Shown here piece by piece: positions 1 through 12,828 of a DNA stretch of 64,000 bases. The notes under the pieces were generated by a model that worked only from the letters and a program-made list of their open reading frames with translations, searched no databases and was not told the origin of the DNA. Each line of letters opens with the position of its first letter. Within the stretch, counting starts at the first letter, position 1. Both the position numbers and the translations under genes were made by a program. This stretch comes from Phallusia mammillata (taxonomy: Eukaryota; Chordata; Ascidiacea; Phlebobranchia; Ascidiidae): assembly GCA_003260075.1 (NCBI GenBank), contig QLIY01000002.1, forward strand, positions 96,149 to 160,148, in the 5' to 3' direction.

Positions 1-1460
1 GCGCCTCGGCTTGCGTACAAATGCAGCTACAGATTTGAAGCGTGTTTTACAAGGCCACCAGGAGGCGGACGATCACGCAAACAAACACCAAAAACTTAAG
101 TGCGTCGGACGTCAAACGCGGACGTGGCGCACACCCACTAAGCGCGTGCACGCACAGCCACGCCACAGCTAGCGCCGCGTCCAGATTCCGCGGATTACTG
201 TTAAAACCTCCCGGGGACGCACTGTATTTACGAACCGCTGACTGTCCAACTGGCAATGCTCAAAACTTTAAGCCTGCTAGTTGCGTCAACGGCTTACCGG
301 TAAGTACACGCTGCATGGATATTACCGTAAATACCTGTCTTTCACGATTTCCGACTGCTTCAAACTTGACTTGATAACTTAGATGTACACTCACTGTGCT
401 GCTATTACGCTAACACATACATTGCATCACAATTTCAAGTCTAAAGAGCGATCGCGTGCAACCCTATACCTCGCGGGGGATGCAAGCGCCGCGATAACAG
501 AGCCGCCGAACGCAGCACAAGATAAAATCGCCCGGTTTAAAATCGCACGGGACCGCAGTCCGGAAATTAACAGGCGGATTATGCGATTGCCTTGGGCCCG
601 TCGTTGCTGCAATCTCAAACCGGGTGTTTTGAAAAACGACAAGAAGAACACGCGGAGCCTGCTGTATTGAAATAGCGCGCATTCCTGTTCTGTTGCTACA
701 CAAACTTCTACACTTCCGCGCTGTACCTCTCGCTGTGGTCAGTTCCCGGTAGCACGCTTGTTTAAAACCTGACGTTGCCAATAGCGCGGTAATCGCTTTA
801 GCGCAACAGTCCTCGCAAAATGTCAAGACTTAAATGCGCGCCGGACGGATAGACGAAATGACATGCCGGTGACAAGTGGGTCAGTAACGCTCCGAAAAAA
901 GGACCGGCAACTGCGTTGATAACGGGAGGCGCTACGACGGTCGGTCGCGTCGCAAGAGGGATGTTTAATCAGGGTTTTCGACAGTAAAACGCAAGGCGAG
1001 CGGTAACAATAGAGCATGGCTTGTTTACTCGCAAGCTTCCGCTGTGCCGGGTGCTCTTGACACCTGCGACTGTCTTCAAGCGTCGTGGCTTCCACAAAGC
1101 ACGACCCACATTACTGGTGCCTTTGATCGTATCGATATTCCAGTTTTGACACTTTGCAATGGCGCAAGTTAAAGGAGTCGCACGGACATATTATAACAGC
1201 GCTTACAATATAAATACCGTCAAGTAAAACGTCACCAATTTGGGCGGTTTAAGACTAGAGGAGTTTGGAGGCATCGGACCAAAAACAAGGGATTTCCTTT
1301 CGGCCGGGCTTTGCCAGTAAATACAACTACACCGTCGTCGCCAATTGTTCCCACGAATTAGTGCCGCCCGAGTACAATCTCGTTTCCCGATCGAAAAATC
1401 TAGGGATACCGCGGCTACACAAAAAAGCGGCGTTTAGAACTGAGTGCGGTAATCCAGCGG

Positions 1461-1462
<2 letters not shown>
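1..1462. other. CpG-rich stretch, no gene recognised
   Basis: GC and CpG are clearly higher than in most of the window and both strands carry short overlapping open frames. A GTAAGT donor-like site is at 300-305. This may be a promoter or 5' exon region of a gene to the left, but nothing is identifiable. Confidence 0.4.

Positions 1463-1512
<50 letters not shown>
1463..1512. other. Run of exactly 50 C, probable gap placeholder
   Basis: The flanks are unrelated, so this would be a gap of estimated positive size. The proline-rich plus-strand frame and glycine-rich minus-strand frame across it are not proteins. Confidence 0.8.
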
Positions 1513-1515
<3 letters not shown>

Positions 1516-3316
1516 CCGGCAATTGCAACTTCTAAATGTGGCAATCAGATCTTCGCACGACGACGAAACGAATGTCAGCGCAGAACGACGGCTGACCACA
1601 AAATGACATAGGTTTAGTGGCCGCATCCAGTCACTGCCTGGGTCGGTTTTACATAGGCGGTCATTACCTCAGCAACTAACAAGGCTCATGCGACAAAGTG
1701 CCAGCATTTGCGGTTCACAAGCCGGCCTCTGAGGCTGTCGCAGCATCGGACATTAGCTAAATACTTCCTCTTGGCCTTCAGTCACCAAAAAGTTAAAGCC
1801 TGAAAAACGCGTCGCTGCGGGCCGCACTTAATTTTTGCCAAACACTAAACGTTGTAGCGTTGCCAAGTCGTGTTTCTACGCTACGGTGACCAAGCCTTCC
1901 TCTTAAGTACGCAACCACTTACGCCGTTTCGGAAGTAGCGGTCGCCACTGAGATTTTCACAAGAACACTCAACTACGTTTTACCGCACTGAACAATTCCT
2001 TGAAACTGTACATTCAATAACAGTGCCTTGGTATTCCATCTAAAAAGCACCGGCATTTCTGCGCAACATAAGTCCTTTAAATGCTTCTTGGTATCTGATA
2101 GTAGTCCATAATATTAACTAAGGCTTTGAATGACAAGTGCTCACTGCTAAACATGTCTGTTATGAATGCGTTTGACACAAGACATCAGACTATATATATG
2201 TCCACAATGAAAAGGGTGCTCAAATTTCGGGCGCGTGAGGAAAAAATGCTGCGCCTAAATAGCACTTTCCAACCGGAGGTAAATGTCCACACCCTATGAC
2301 AAGCCCAACAATTGCTTCACTCTCTCGTTTCTGAAATTCTGAAAAAAATGCCAGCACATTAAGACTACACATCAAAATCAACACGAAAAGGCTTCCCAAA
2401 GACATCTTGCCCGCTAAACATAACCCTATGTATCTAAAAGCAACCTAATTTCGCTCTTTTTTGTATCACAAACATTACAATTTCGCTTCTAGCTGTACCA
2501 CATGTGCTAGTGATTGCATCAATTCAGACGCATTGTGGCGAAATTTTGCATTGTTTTGTTCACACAAAGGGCATAGTGACGTAAAAATGGGCACTAAGAT
2601 ACCATGAACGACGTCCGGTTTTGAACCAATCACTTCAATTCTGACTAAATTTTCAACGATTGCACCCTAAAAAAACCCAATAGGAAACACAGTTTATTAA
2701 TAGCCTGATATATGTGGCAAAAATGCGACTTGCCAGACGGCGTTGCTTTTTGTTGAAAATGACTAGAGGCGACAAAGTATCCATTGAAGTGCGCAAAAGC
2801 GAAGTCTTGCCAATTTTTTCTACACGACTGGTTACGAAACAAGGTTGCTTTACGCCTGGTTGCAAGCCGTATCTTAGAACCTTGGGGGTCGTGCTCAAGC
2901 TGCGCGGTTCGCTTGTGGCGTTATATTAAATTTTCCGATCTATACACAAAAGATGGCCGGGGCCACGGTGCAACGGGTTTGAACGGTTGCTTAGAAAAGA
3001 AGGGGGCTCAAAGAATTATAATCAGAAGGCGGATCTGACACCTTGTTGTCATGCCAATAAACCGGATTTGCCGCCAGTGCGCTGTAAAAATCTAATAACT
3101 ATAAATGGCGAAGGACTGTGAATTGATAAAATCAGTATTCTAGTTTATTAAAACACCTTTATTCGACTTGTGGAAAAAATTGAACTTTAACATTAGCTAT
3201 ATTTAATGGAGCAGCATTATTCTGATCGAAACTAAACTTTAACATTGGTTGGCTGACTGTATTGGACAATTATTTGCAAGCCATCGCGCAAAGTGCTATG
3301 TTTTATGTTACCAGTA
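1513..3316. other. Unassigned intergenic or intronic sequence
   Basis: Mixed composition that becomes AT-rich to the right. No repeat family, RNA gene or exon was recognised. Confidence 0.4.
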
Positions 3317-3454
3317 ATGCAACTCGGCCCAGCGGCACAGAGCGATCGCGAAATGGGCGCTGGCGGTATAAAGTTACCGGATATGAGAGAATCACTCGAT
3401 CCGGACCTCTATGATCCTCGGCCCGCCTCTGCGAGAGATGCCAAGGCCTTGTGA
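3317..3454 (+). CDS. Short ATG-initiated open frame, 45 codons, unrecognised
   Basis: It starts MQLGPAAQSDREMG and ends in TGA within GTGACGTCA, so the stop overlaps a CRE palindrome (3452-3459). Composition looks protein-like (charged, GC-balanced third positions), and TTATGTTACCAG just upstream could be a splice acceptor. No homology is recognised and the frame may be fortuitous. The single-n allelic duplicate follows at 3496-3569. Confidence 0.2.
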   Translation: MQLGPAAQSDREMGAGGIKLPDMRESLDPDLYDPRPASARDAKAL

Positions 3455-3495
3455 CGTCAAAAGAGGAAATTTGAGGCCGTGCTTCGGCCGCAAAC

Positions 3496-3569
3496 AGCCG
3501 TAACTGAGAATCTCGCCAGAGGCCCCGAAAAANAGCCGTAACTGAGAATCTAGCCAGAGGCCCCGAAAA
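3496..3569. repeat. Allelic duplicate around a single n
   Basis: Copy 1 (3496-3532) and copy 2 (3534-3569) are the same 36-bp sequence with one substitution (TCTCGCC versus TCTAGCC), joined by one n at 3533. This shows that real N joins here have the same structure as the 10-base C runs. Confidence 0.9.
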
Positions 3570-6526
3570 ATGCAATTACAAATTCACCTAAAACTGCGCT
3601 GTGCTTTTCCGTTCATCCGCCACAAACAAACAGACATTAATCACTTGTTTCACTTGGCGTCTTTCGCCCAAAAATGGATATTAAAACGCTGTGGAAGCAT
3701 GCGCGTTTCACAAATCAGTAGCTCTTTTTACCTTACACGAGTTATGTAACATATGCGCTCCTGTCAACGCTTTTGAGACATTATCTTACATGCGCAAAAA
3801 TTTTAGATCATCTGACATTTCAACCACATAAAAAGATGTTTGTCAATTTCGCGCGATTCTCAACCTGCTGGACAACATACAACAAGTTTTCGGGGTTAAT
3901 GGAAAGTCAAACTAGAAAACGGGCCTCTACCACCGCGCTTTGTTTCCGCTATCCACGTAGTTAAGACCTCTCACTTCCTCGCTAACAATGCCGTTTGTGA
4001 CGCGGTAATTACGCGCAAATGGTCCGCGATCGTAAAACTGTTTGTCCCCGCTGTTGTACAGAAGTTGCGACTGTTCTAGGAGCTCTAGCCTTACAGCCAC
4101 TTCCACATATGCTAAGTTTTACAATATAATCTAAACTGCTTAAATGCTGTCTGCAAATTCTAACTTTCTGGTCCTAAAAAGTGCTATTAATTCTTGCTGC
4201 ATATAATCTGTCCTTAATCCGGTTCAGTTGGCACTGATTGCCAACAGATGTGATTTGAAACAAAGAAATCGTCCATTTGAAATGTTGGTGTTGGTTAAGT
4301 CCGTGTGATATAACTTTGGTAGTTTGGTCGAAATTTGATAAAGTCCAAAAACAAGAAATACTCGAACTCCCGAGAAGTACACTTTAAAAAAATTATCCAG
4401 TATTACAATATTTCCTACACTGCCTTAAATATCCTGTAAAACATATAAAGTCAGTTTAGTTTTATGCCAGTAAAAACAGTAAACATAAAATGCAAAAACA
4501 TCAGCGCCGCGAGTAACAACTCCGCCGCCAAAGTAGTAGCAAAGCGCCGTAGAATCCATTGCCGAGCTCGATGTCAACCCGCCGCTGAGGTAGGCATTTC
4601 ATGACGAGGCTTCACAACCACATTGCAATGCGCTTCTCAACCACCGTTGGTAAGAACTGAACGAATCTCGCCGGGGGGAAGCGCGCCGCGATTTGGCCGT
4701 TTCCTTTTTCGATCAAGCGCTTTTTTCAATCGTCGGCTCGGGCCCATCGCCGCGTCGACAAGAATGCGCGGCCGCGAGGCGCAAGGAGCAAAGAAGAAAC
4801 AAACAAAGAGGGAGCGGCGGCGATAAGCCAACGGAAGAAGAGCGGAAGAAAAACGGATAAACAACATGCGTGAGGTGAAGGCCTAGGAAACAGAACGACC
4901 CGAGCCGAAATGGTCCGTTTAACTGCTTCCTAAAAGCTCGCACAAGATGCGGTCCGTAGCTCACCGCGGCATAACGCATATCAGCAGCTATTCCCTCTAG
5001 GGCGCGTTCGCTATTATTGTTATTAGTGGCGGAGGCTCAACGTCGGGCCCTTAGCCTCCCCTTAAAACTTCCGGAATAGCGAAAAATCCCAACCGCGAAA
5101 GCACTAACGCCGCGATCATTGGATTTTATCGCCTATTGGCCCCTTTTTTCCCTTTTGCAAAAGAAAAATGCACAACAAATTGTATTGTAGTCATTTAAAC
5201 TGCGCAAATAATTACATTTTGTCAGACAAAATGTGCAAATCTTGGGTAAAAAAACTTGTTTTTTTAAGAAGAACAAACAGTATTGTTTGATGAAGATTAA
5301 TCGGAAAAGGCCAAAGGCAATTTGATCAAAAATATGGAACACGCGCTCGGAATTTTAGCGGAAATCTCGGATCTAAATCGATTTCCGAAAGCGATGGAGA
5401 GATAAGCGTGCTAAGGCCCAAAGCGCGCGCGTTGGCGTTCTTCTTTTGAGGCGTGTGTGTGTGAGGGGGGGGGTCGAAGATAAGCACAGGGAAAATAAAC
5501 AAGGGACAAGCGCCGCGCTTTCGTCGGAGCAGCGCAGAGAGAAAAAACGGAGATACAAAGTTCATCAGGCTTGGCTTATCGCCGGACGTTCAACTTCCGA
5601 ATGAGCGGAAGAAAAATGCTACGCAAATTCCGTTTCGCGCTAACCCGCGAAGTAAAGCGTGTTGATTTTAGAATACCCCACCTCTTGAGCTCTGATTGTT
5701 AGAGTTCAATATTTGTTGAGTGCATACGGCAATTTATTTAGCTGTGCGTCCATCAGCGAGTGAATGGCATTCCATTTACTTTGTGCCCATTCGTCAAAGA
5801 AGCGCTCTCCAGGCTCGGGGTTATCGTAAATGATGGATTATTTGACAGAAATATTGACGATAAGACAAAATCGAGATTTGTGCGTCGCCTATGACTGCCT
5901 GCGATGACGCATGGTTTAGGTACGTGGCGAATTGTGATTGGTCGAAATTTAATGACCTTGTTTTTAAAGCTGCAAGTCAATGTGTGAAGATTAATTCTCA
6001 CATATGGCAAGCAACAAAGTCAGCTGATCTTCTTCCTTAGGGAAAACGAAATAATTAGTGGAAAACCATGTCATGTAAAATTGGATACTAATAATTACAG
6101 TACATTCCTGATCTGCAAACTAAACAAATTCTCTAAAGATGAACAATAGAAGGTAAAAAAGCAACTAAAAAATCGTACAACTTGACCACGCTGATAATGA
6201 TTACATAGTTGCACCCGCTTTGCATTTGATGTGAGCAACAACGGCTTAACTTTACACTAACTCCACTGTTAGCAAACGCACTAAAACCCCAGAAAACGGG
6301 TCGTTAAGACTAAAGAACACTAACTACTTTGCTTACAGGTTTTGTAAGTTTAAAAGACACACAAGTCTCGCGCACTATCTAAGGTTTAAGCACTCCAACA
6401 TGAACCACACGCGTGTTATTTTTACCCGAGTAAAATATTGGGTTATAGCGGCCTATCTAGTACTAGTTAAAAACACTAAACAGTCCGAAAAAAATTAGGC
6501 CATAAAACAGTAAACCTCAAACCAAG
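3570..6526. other. Unassigned; contains a CpG-rich block at 4500-5120
   Basis: The block 4500-5120 is rich in CpG, with purine-rich GAAGAAGAGCGGAAG-type sequence near 4833-4852, and could be a promoter. A native-looking run of 9 G at 5465-5473 follows a GT repeat. The remainder is AT-rich and featureless. Confidence 0.35.
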
Positions 6527-6800
6527 GACTTAAACCCAACTACTAAGGAACCTAGTGGTACAAAAACCTTTCTTCACTGGTTATGAAACCACCGATCACC
6601 TCTCGGTAAAAAACTGACACAATCACTCTGTCCTTGCGTGAGCCTTACAATACAACTGGCCCCCCCCCCGACTTAAACCCAACTACTAAGGAACCTAGTG
6701 GTACAAAAACCTTTCTTTACTGGTTAACCACCGAGCACCTTTCGGTAAAAAAAAACTGACAAAATCACTCTGTCCTTGCGTGAGCCTTACAATACAACTG
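6527..6800. repeat. Allelic duplicate around a 10-C artificial gap (6660-6669)
   Basis: Copies 6527-6659 and 6670-6800 match except for substitutions and a small deletion after CTGGTTA in copy 2. Confidence 0.9.
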
Positions 6801-8030
6801 AGGGCAACGGGACGCACCACTGGCTATAAATACTTGACGTCTCATAGCAATGAGGAGGTTCAACGAAAGGAGCGGAAGCCAGAGCTTTCCAAATTGACAA
6901 TGAGTGGAGGTCGACACACAGAGGATCTCTGCACCTTTCCCTCGTTTCTCTCTTCAACAGCTCTGAGAGATGGCTTGACGACCGGCTGTCACGTAAAAAG
7001 CCGCGACATCAAATCGATACAATCATACGAGAGGAAGCGAATTTGGATGGATTTGTGTGCTGGTATATTTAACCTGACATTTCGGGAGATGGATAAGGTT
7101 GAAAATACCGTTTTTGCTGTCGTTTTTTAACGTGACCTGCTCCAATCAAACCCGAAATGCGTTAGGGAAAATGTGACGCGTTAGTATCAGTCATGTGATC
7201 AATGCTACGTGTTGCTATGATAACATGATTTTGCAACAATGCTTTCAAACATTTTGACAAAACTTAAAAAGGAAGGAAAAGTTACCAATGAAAAGGTATT
7301 TTACCTACCAATACTTTAAATGTAATTATAAAACAAACACATATGTTCCTGAGACCAAGCAGAATGTCCCAATTAATGGCCTAAATGTTCTTCAAGTGTG
7401 ACCTAAAGGGTCGCCTTAAAACACCCTTGCTTCCTGCTACATTCAAAAAACGCCCCTTCTATATTTTGTTGCAACTACTTACAAAGAAAACTTGGCCCGG
7501 TAATTCACGCTTACCGAACCACTGGATAAGAAAATTGAACGCACCGAAAAAGCGCCCAGACCTTATGATTTGGCGCCGAACAATTAAGGATTTATATCCG
7601 TAACTTCCATACGGCCGGGGCGGTACTCGCGATAAACGGAATAAATTGGCTAAAAAGTGGGGTTGGGCCCTTGCTGGTCGAACCCAACAATTATGCTGTA
7701 ACTCGTCGCCTTTTACTCTTCACGCAAATCAAATTATCCATTCATAAATTAGGCACGCAGAGGAAAGAAAAGAACTATAGATATAAGTGTAAGGCCAGGG
7801 TACTTTTCACGCCTTAAGCGTGACCGTCCACTGGTAATTAGACGCGGATTTCTGGGTGTACAAGATAATTAGGTGGGTGGGTTTGTGATGTGGGTAAACA
7901 GGTGGGACTACACGACTCGTAGGTGCGCGGTGTGAGGGGGTGAAGACCCACTGGGTCATCAAAGGGCTTGTGATATTTGTTTTGAGTTATTAGTCCAATT
8001 ACCTTTTCCGCAATGCTTTTATTGCACCAT
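6801..8030. other. Unassigned sequence
   Basis: An open frame across 6780-7130 lacks an ATG at its start and has no recognised family. Nothing else was seen. Confidence 0.4.
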
Positions 8031-8231
8031 TTTGCGTGTTAGTTTTAGTATAAGGCGAAAACTTCAAAGCAACGGATGTTTTTATGTTGTTGTTTGATCG
8101 ACATAAGTGCGATTTTTTTCAAGTTGCGCATTAAGACAATCTTTAACATAAAAGAAGAATCCTTTCGATAGAAAATGTTCCCAGCTTGAACAACACTTTG
8201 TGACACTTATTGCATATAACCCGCAGCGTAT

Positions 8232-8417
8232 ATTGAAAGGCCTGGTATCATTCATTTAATTAGGTCAGTAGTTCGTGAAATAGTTGGACGTATTACACCC
8301 GTTAGTGTCACCTGTACATCCCCCCCCCCATTGAAAGGCCTGGTATCATTCATTTAATTAGGTCAGTAGTTCGTGAATTAGTTGGACGTATTACACCCGT
8401 TAGTGTCACCTGTACAC
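8232..8417. repeat. Allelic duplicate around a 10-C artificial gap (8320-8329)
   Basis: Copies 8232-8319 and 8330-8417 are nearly identical; one substitution lies at GTGAAATA/GTGAATTA. Confidence 0.9.
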
Positions 8418-8434
8418 CCGTTAGTGTCACCTTT
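8393..8434. repeat. Tandem 21-bp duplication, two units
   Basis: ACACCCGTTAGTGTCACCTG occurs twice in a row. The allelic copy at 8232-8319 has only one unit before its contig end. Confidence 0.85.
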
Positions 8435-8498
8435 ACTGAGTAAACACAAATATGTGTAGTTTTCTAGAGTCCCAACAATGGACCAACGGAACATGTTA

Positions 8499-8647
8499 CC
8501 CCCCCCCCTTTGCGTGTTAGTTTTAGTATAAGGCGAAAACTTCAAAGCAACGGATGATTTTATGTTGTTGTTTGATCGACATAAGTGCGATTTTTTCAAG
8601 TTGCGCATTAAGACAATCTTTAACATAAAAGAAGAACCCCCCCCCCC
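8499..8647. repeat. Misplaced allelic mini-contig between two artificial gaps
   Basis: Segment 8509-8636, bounded by 10 C (8499-8508) and 11 C (8637-8647), repeats 8031-8159 with a substitution and a T-run length change. It is the other haplotype of a place 480 bp upstream, inserted out of order. Confidence 0.85.
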
Positions 8648-9170
8648 GTGCACCAAGTGGGATCGCGAACCACAGGACAGCGGTTTTTAACCTGGAAGCA
8701 AAAAAGGGTGCGAAAATGCTGAATCATTACAGTTATAAAAGATTAGTTACTATACATCATTAAGGCAACAAAGAAAAAGCTTAAGAGGTGTTTTAAACAG
8801 ATAAGTGAACCACAGGACAGTGTTTTTTCACGTAGTACCTATCCCAAAGGGGTGCAAAAATACTCATTCATTTAAGGGAACAACAAAACCCCCCCCCCGT
8901 GCACCAAGTGGGATCGCGAACCACAGGACAGCGGTTTTTAACCTGGGAGCAAAAAAGGGTGCGAAAATGCTGAATCATTACATTTACAAAAGATTAGTTA
9001 CTATATATCATTAAGGCAACAAAGAAAAAGCTTAAGAATCACTGCAAAGGTAGGTGTTTTAAACAGATAAGTGAACCAATTTCGGTAGTGAACCACAGGA
9101 CAGTGTTTTTTCACGTAGTACCTATCCCAAAGGTGTGCAAAAATACTCATTGATTTAAGGGAACAACAAA
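8648..9170. repeat. Allelic duplicate around a 10-C artificial gap (8889-8898)
   Basis: Copy 8648-8888 and copy from 8899 start GTGCACCAAGTGGG. The second carries two extra segments, one beside AATCACTGC and one at a GTGAACCA direct repeat. Such indels are expected between alleles. Confidence 0.88.
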
Positions 9171-11515
9171 AGATACATCGAAAAAAGTTAAGCATTACTG
9201 CTGTGTTTAAAACTACACATCTGTTTAATAACCTCGAATTAAATTACATCATTGGACACCATTTGAGGCTTAAACAATTACGCCCTAACTGTCACAACAA
9301 ACTGAACACTTTCATCCCAACACATCCTATTGCTTTCTGCCGAAGTTAGTGATGTTTAAGGGGGGAGGGACCGCGGGCAGCTGTTAAGTGGGAAGTTGTC
9401 ACTCTTGTTCGAGTCAGAAGCAATGAGGCGACGAGTAAAAGGTGCCGGAGGCTTTCCGGTGGCCGGACGAAGCGGGTACTTCAGTTAGTCTCCATCAATC
9501 AAGCATGACCGACAGGACGTAGCTTCAGACTGGTCATGGATTGGACAGGTGATATGCCATTGACTGGCAAGCGCAAACCGAAAAAAAGACCCAATAGATG
9601 TTTTAAATGTCCGAAAAGGGATTTGTATTACCTTTTATTTATTTATATTAACAGTGTGTTGAGCGTTTTTGGTTTGTAGACAACCCAGCAAAAGACTGAG
9701 TTATACATGTTACATTCACACCAAACAACTCAACTGGTTGTAATCCTGAAATAATACTTGCGTTTCCTGCGAAATATAGAACAACTTTTAAACGTATCAG
9801 GTTTGGTACGACAAACGCATGTCTTTACAATAGCTACAACATAATTTGTTGGAAAAAAAATGAAAAAGGCCAACAGATGTTTTTATACAACATGCTGGCT
9901 TTGGTACTAAAGAAACGTACTTCACGCTTTGTTTAACACGCCAAAAAAGATTTGTGTTACCATCAGTCGCAATGTTACATTAAAAAATACAGCGATGTTT
10001 TATTGGAGTATGGCATTACAATGGAAAATTGGAGTCAGGTCTAAAGTCCGGTTCAATACTGAGCAAAACCTTTGCTTTTAAATAGCATAATATTTAGATT
10101 TCAAATTTCAGTCATAGATCTAAAAACGCCAAGGTATCGACCGAACAAACGAAAATCGCGAAAGCATATTCCAATATTACGAGCCGCGTTGCCAAAACGA
10201 ATGACGCAACGGCAAATAAACGAAGAGGGTATAATCGATACAGAGGGCTAAAAATTTTCCACTTTCCTTGTGTATGGTTTTAAGTACCCCAAAGATATTC
10301 GTTTCTGACTTTCTGCAAAGTAGACCATTAAAAACGGGCGCGGGGCAATTTTCTATGTCCGATCTTAGGCTAATCACTACTTAAATGGCAATTACGGGAA
10401 GGCAGAGTAAAGTGCTGTACTTAAGATCTATAACACTGTCAATGACTGAGCAGGAGCCCATTTGCAAATAGCTGATATTGATATCCGATGGGGCCTTCAT
10501 CATTGTAAACATGCTCAGTGCGCTTGCGTAGCTACGGCAATTAACCGCGCCAGGAGGCCAAGTCGCACTTTGGGCAGACGGAAATTTGCAATGACTTCAA
10601 ACAAGAGGTTAGGTAATAAACACATCGGTTCCTGCATCGTGTGTTATTAACTATATCAGATCAAAGATCGTATACCTGTGAACTTGCAAACATTAAATAG
10701 ATGTGGAGTTTATTTCTTAGGCACAACTAGGAAAGATGATTGAAACAAATCGTTCTGTTGTAAACAAGATATTTCTAATGACCATTAACAGGCTTCTAAG
10801 TTATGGTTTAAACTTAAAGTAACCCCAAAAAGATAAATTTGAAAATAAAAGAGTAAAAACAGTTTTAAAAATAAAATAAGATCAGTTTTTAGTCAAAAAA
10901 GGCACAAAAAGCCTTTGTCCAAACACGTTAAAAACCAACAAAACCTTATAAACACAGTTTTATCTAACATGTTTGTATTGTGGGGAATAAACAATGTGCG
11001 TATTTTTCTCCTTGCAAAGTCAGCAGTAAAAGTTATTAATATTCCCACACAGCAAAACCTAAGCTTAGCCACAAACTCTACTCCAAGCGAGCGCCACATC
11101 AAAATTAAGTCAAACTGGAATCGGAAACAACAAGATCATCTTCGAGGCCACCCACCGATTTGCTGGAAACAGTTAAGACTGCTGTAGTTAATATACGACG
11201 GCTTGTGGGAAATTGCTTAAGGCTTACTATGTCGTTAACAGCTAACCGCACCAGGCCGTCATGTTACATTCTCGAGGACATACAAGATTTTTGAAACACC
11301 GCGAAACGCATAAGGTTGTGTATTTTGAGATGACTGGGAAACGACTATGGTGGTTTGGAATTAAACGGACCACCATGGTTGAACTGGTTTTCTAATGGGG
11401 ACAAAACGTTTTTTTGCGACAAGGTTTGAACGTTCATTCTCAACATAACGTGAAAACAGACTTGTTATTGCAACAATTTGGTATTAGAATTGGTTGCACA
11501 CAATAAACAGACGAT
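9171..11515. other. Unassigned AT-rich sequence
   Basis: No repeat or exon was recognised. Short AT-rich frames on both strands at 10.9-11.2 kb look fortuitous. Confidence 0.4.
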
Positions 11516-11651
11516 ATGTCCCCATTTCTTTTAACTTCTACTTGGCTTTTAATCTAGTTTGCATGCTTATATGGTTTTCCCCCCCCCCATGTCCCCATTT
11601 CTTTTAACTTCTACTTGGCTTTTAATCTAGTTTGCAAGCTTATATGGTTTT
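11516..11651. repeat. Allelic duplicate around a 10-C artificial gap (11579-11588)
   Basis: Copies of about 62 bp differ at one base (GCATGC versus GCAAGC). Confidence 0.9.
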
Positions 11652-12616
11652 GACTAGTATTTAGTAATGACAAAATATAGAAAGAAACGCCATGTTTACC
11701 TAAATATATTGGCTTGTTTGTTAGTGATGGAAATTTTGCAATAATGGACAGTATACTGCACAAGTTTTAACTGGCCCAAAATACAACTGTGCATAGTGTA
11801 TTAAAGTTCATACGAGTTCACAATTGGTATGCTTATCCGCCACCAACACACCGCAAGAGCACCGAAAACAAAATTTCGACTTTCAATTTCGCAATTTACG
11901 TCTTCTCTTTTACCACCTACAAATTTGCAACCTCCGCCAAAGCCAGATCACAGATCGCAAACTTATTTCACGACAAGTGGAAGTCGGGCCAATGTCACGG
12001 TCAAATCGATAATCTGAACCAATTGAAACTCAAGTCAAAGTTCATAGGTGAATCGGTGCCTCTCGACACGGCAGTCAGTCAGTCAGCACGTCCCATGAGC
12101 GCGGGGTTGAGACGTTTAGACAGGTGTTTGACGGGGCTGGGCTCAAACGAGGTCGTGGGGAAAAGTAGCGGAAGGAATCGATCAATTTTAAAGTAGTTTG
12201 AGTGAATTGAAAAGGGGATAAATGGGCCCGGCGACGCTATATTATGACGTATTGACGGCGATTCGGAAACGCGGGTCACGCCAGAGCGGGTAAGATTACC
12301 GGTAAAATATAAACGAGATGCAGACGGATGAATTGGATAGGATTGAATGGTTTAATGCTGGTTTTGTTTGTGGTTAATGTAGTATTAAGTTGTTAGCAGT
12401 TTTCCCGCTTTTTTTCAAACTGCAAATGAAAACGAGTGTTCAAAAATCCTGGCACAAAATTGTAGTGTGCTACCTTCAACTATGATGCTCTAATTTGTTT
12501 TGCACATTTCAACGTCGGTTATTTATGATAAAACTGCTGGAAGAGCAATACTAGTGTATACATTATGCCTGGCAGCAACAGCTGATTTAACAAAAGTTGT
12601 ATGTTTGTATGACAGT
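11652..12616. other. Unassigned; GC-richer patch at 12030-12300
   Basis: The 135-codon frame at 11789-12196 starts without ATG and is matched by open frames in other phases, so coding is not supported. A short CAGT repeat is near 12071. Confidence 0.35.
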
Positions 12617-12828
12617 TTATTGGCCAAGACTTGTTTTTTTGGACACAAACGTTGCTTTTTTTCTTAGTTTAGACAACAAACGGGGGTATTTCAACCAATC
12701 GCAACGTTGTATATTTGGGTTTGAGTAATCATTTATTGGACAAGACCTGTTTTTGGGGCACAAACGTTTCGTTGCCCATTTTTTACACAGCAAACGTGGG
12801 TAATTCAAACCAATCGCAGAGCCCAAAT
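12617..12828. repeat. Tandem duplication, 116-bp period, two diverged units
   Basis: Unit 1 from 12617 and unit 2 from 12733 share TTATTGG, CAAGAC, CACAAACGTT, CAAACG and CAACCAATCGCA-type blocks in the same order. Identity is moderate, so this is an old genomic duplication and not one of the allelic assembly repeats. Confidence 0.75.

Noticed and set aside
1265-1606. Proline-rich open frame (and the glycine-rich frame opposite)
   Set aside because: The homopolymer protein run is the 50-C gap placeholder translated.
5465-5473. Run of 9 G as another artificial gap
   Set aside because: Only nine bases, G in the C-type half, and no flanking duplicate; probably native next to a GT repeat.
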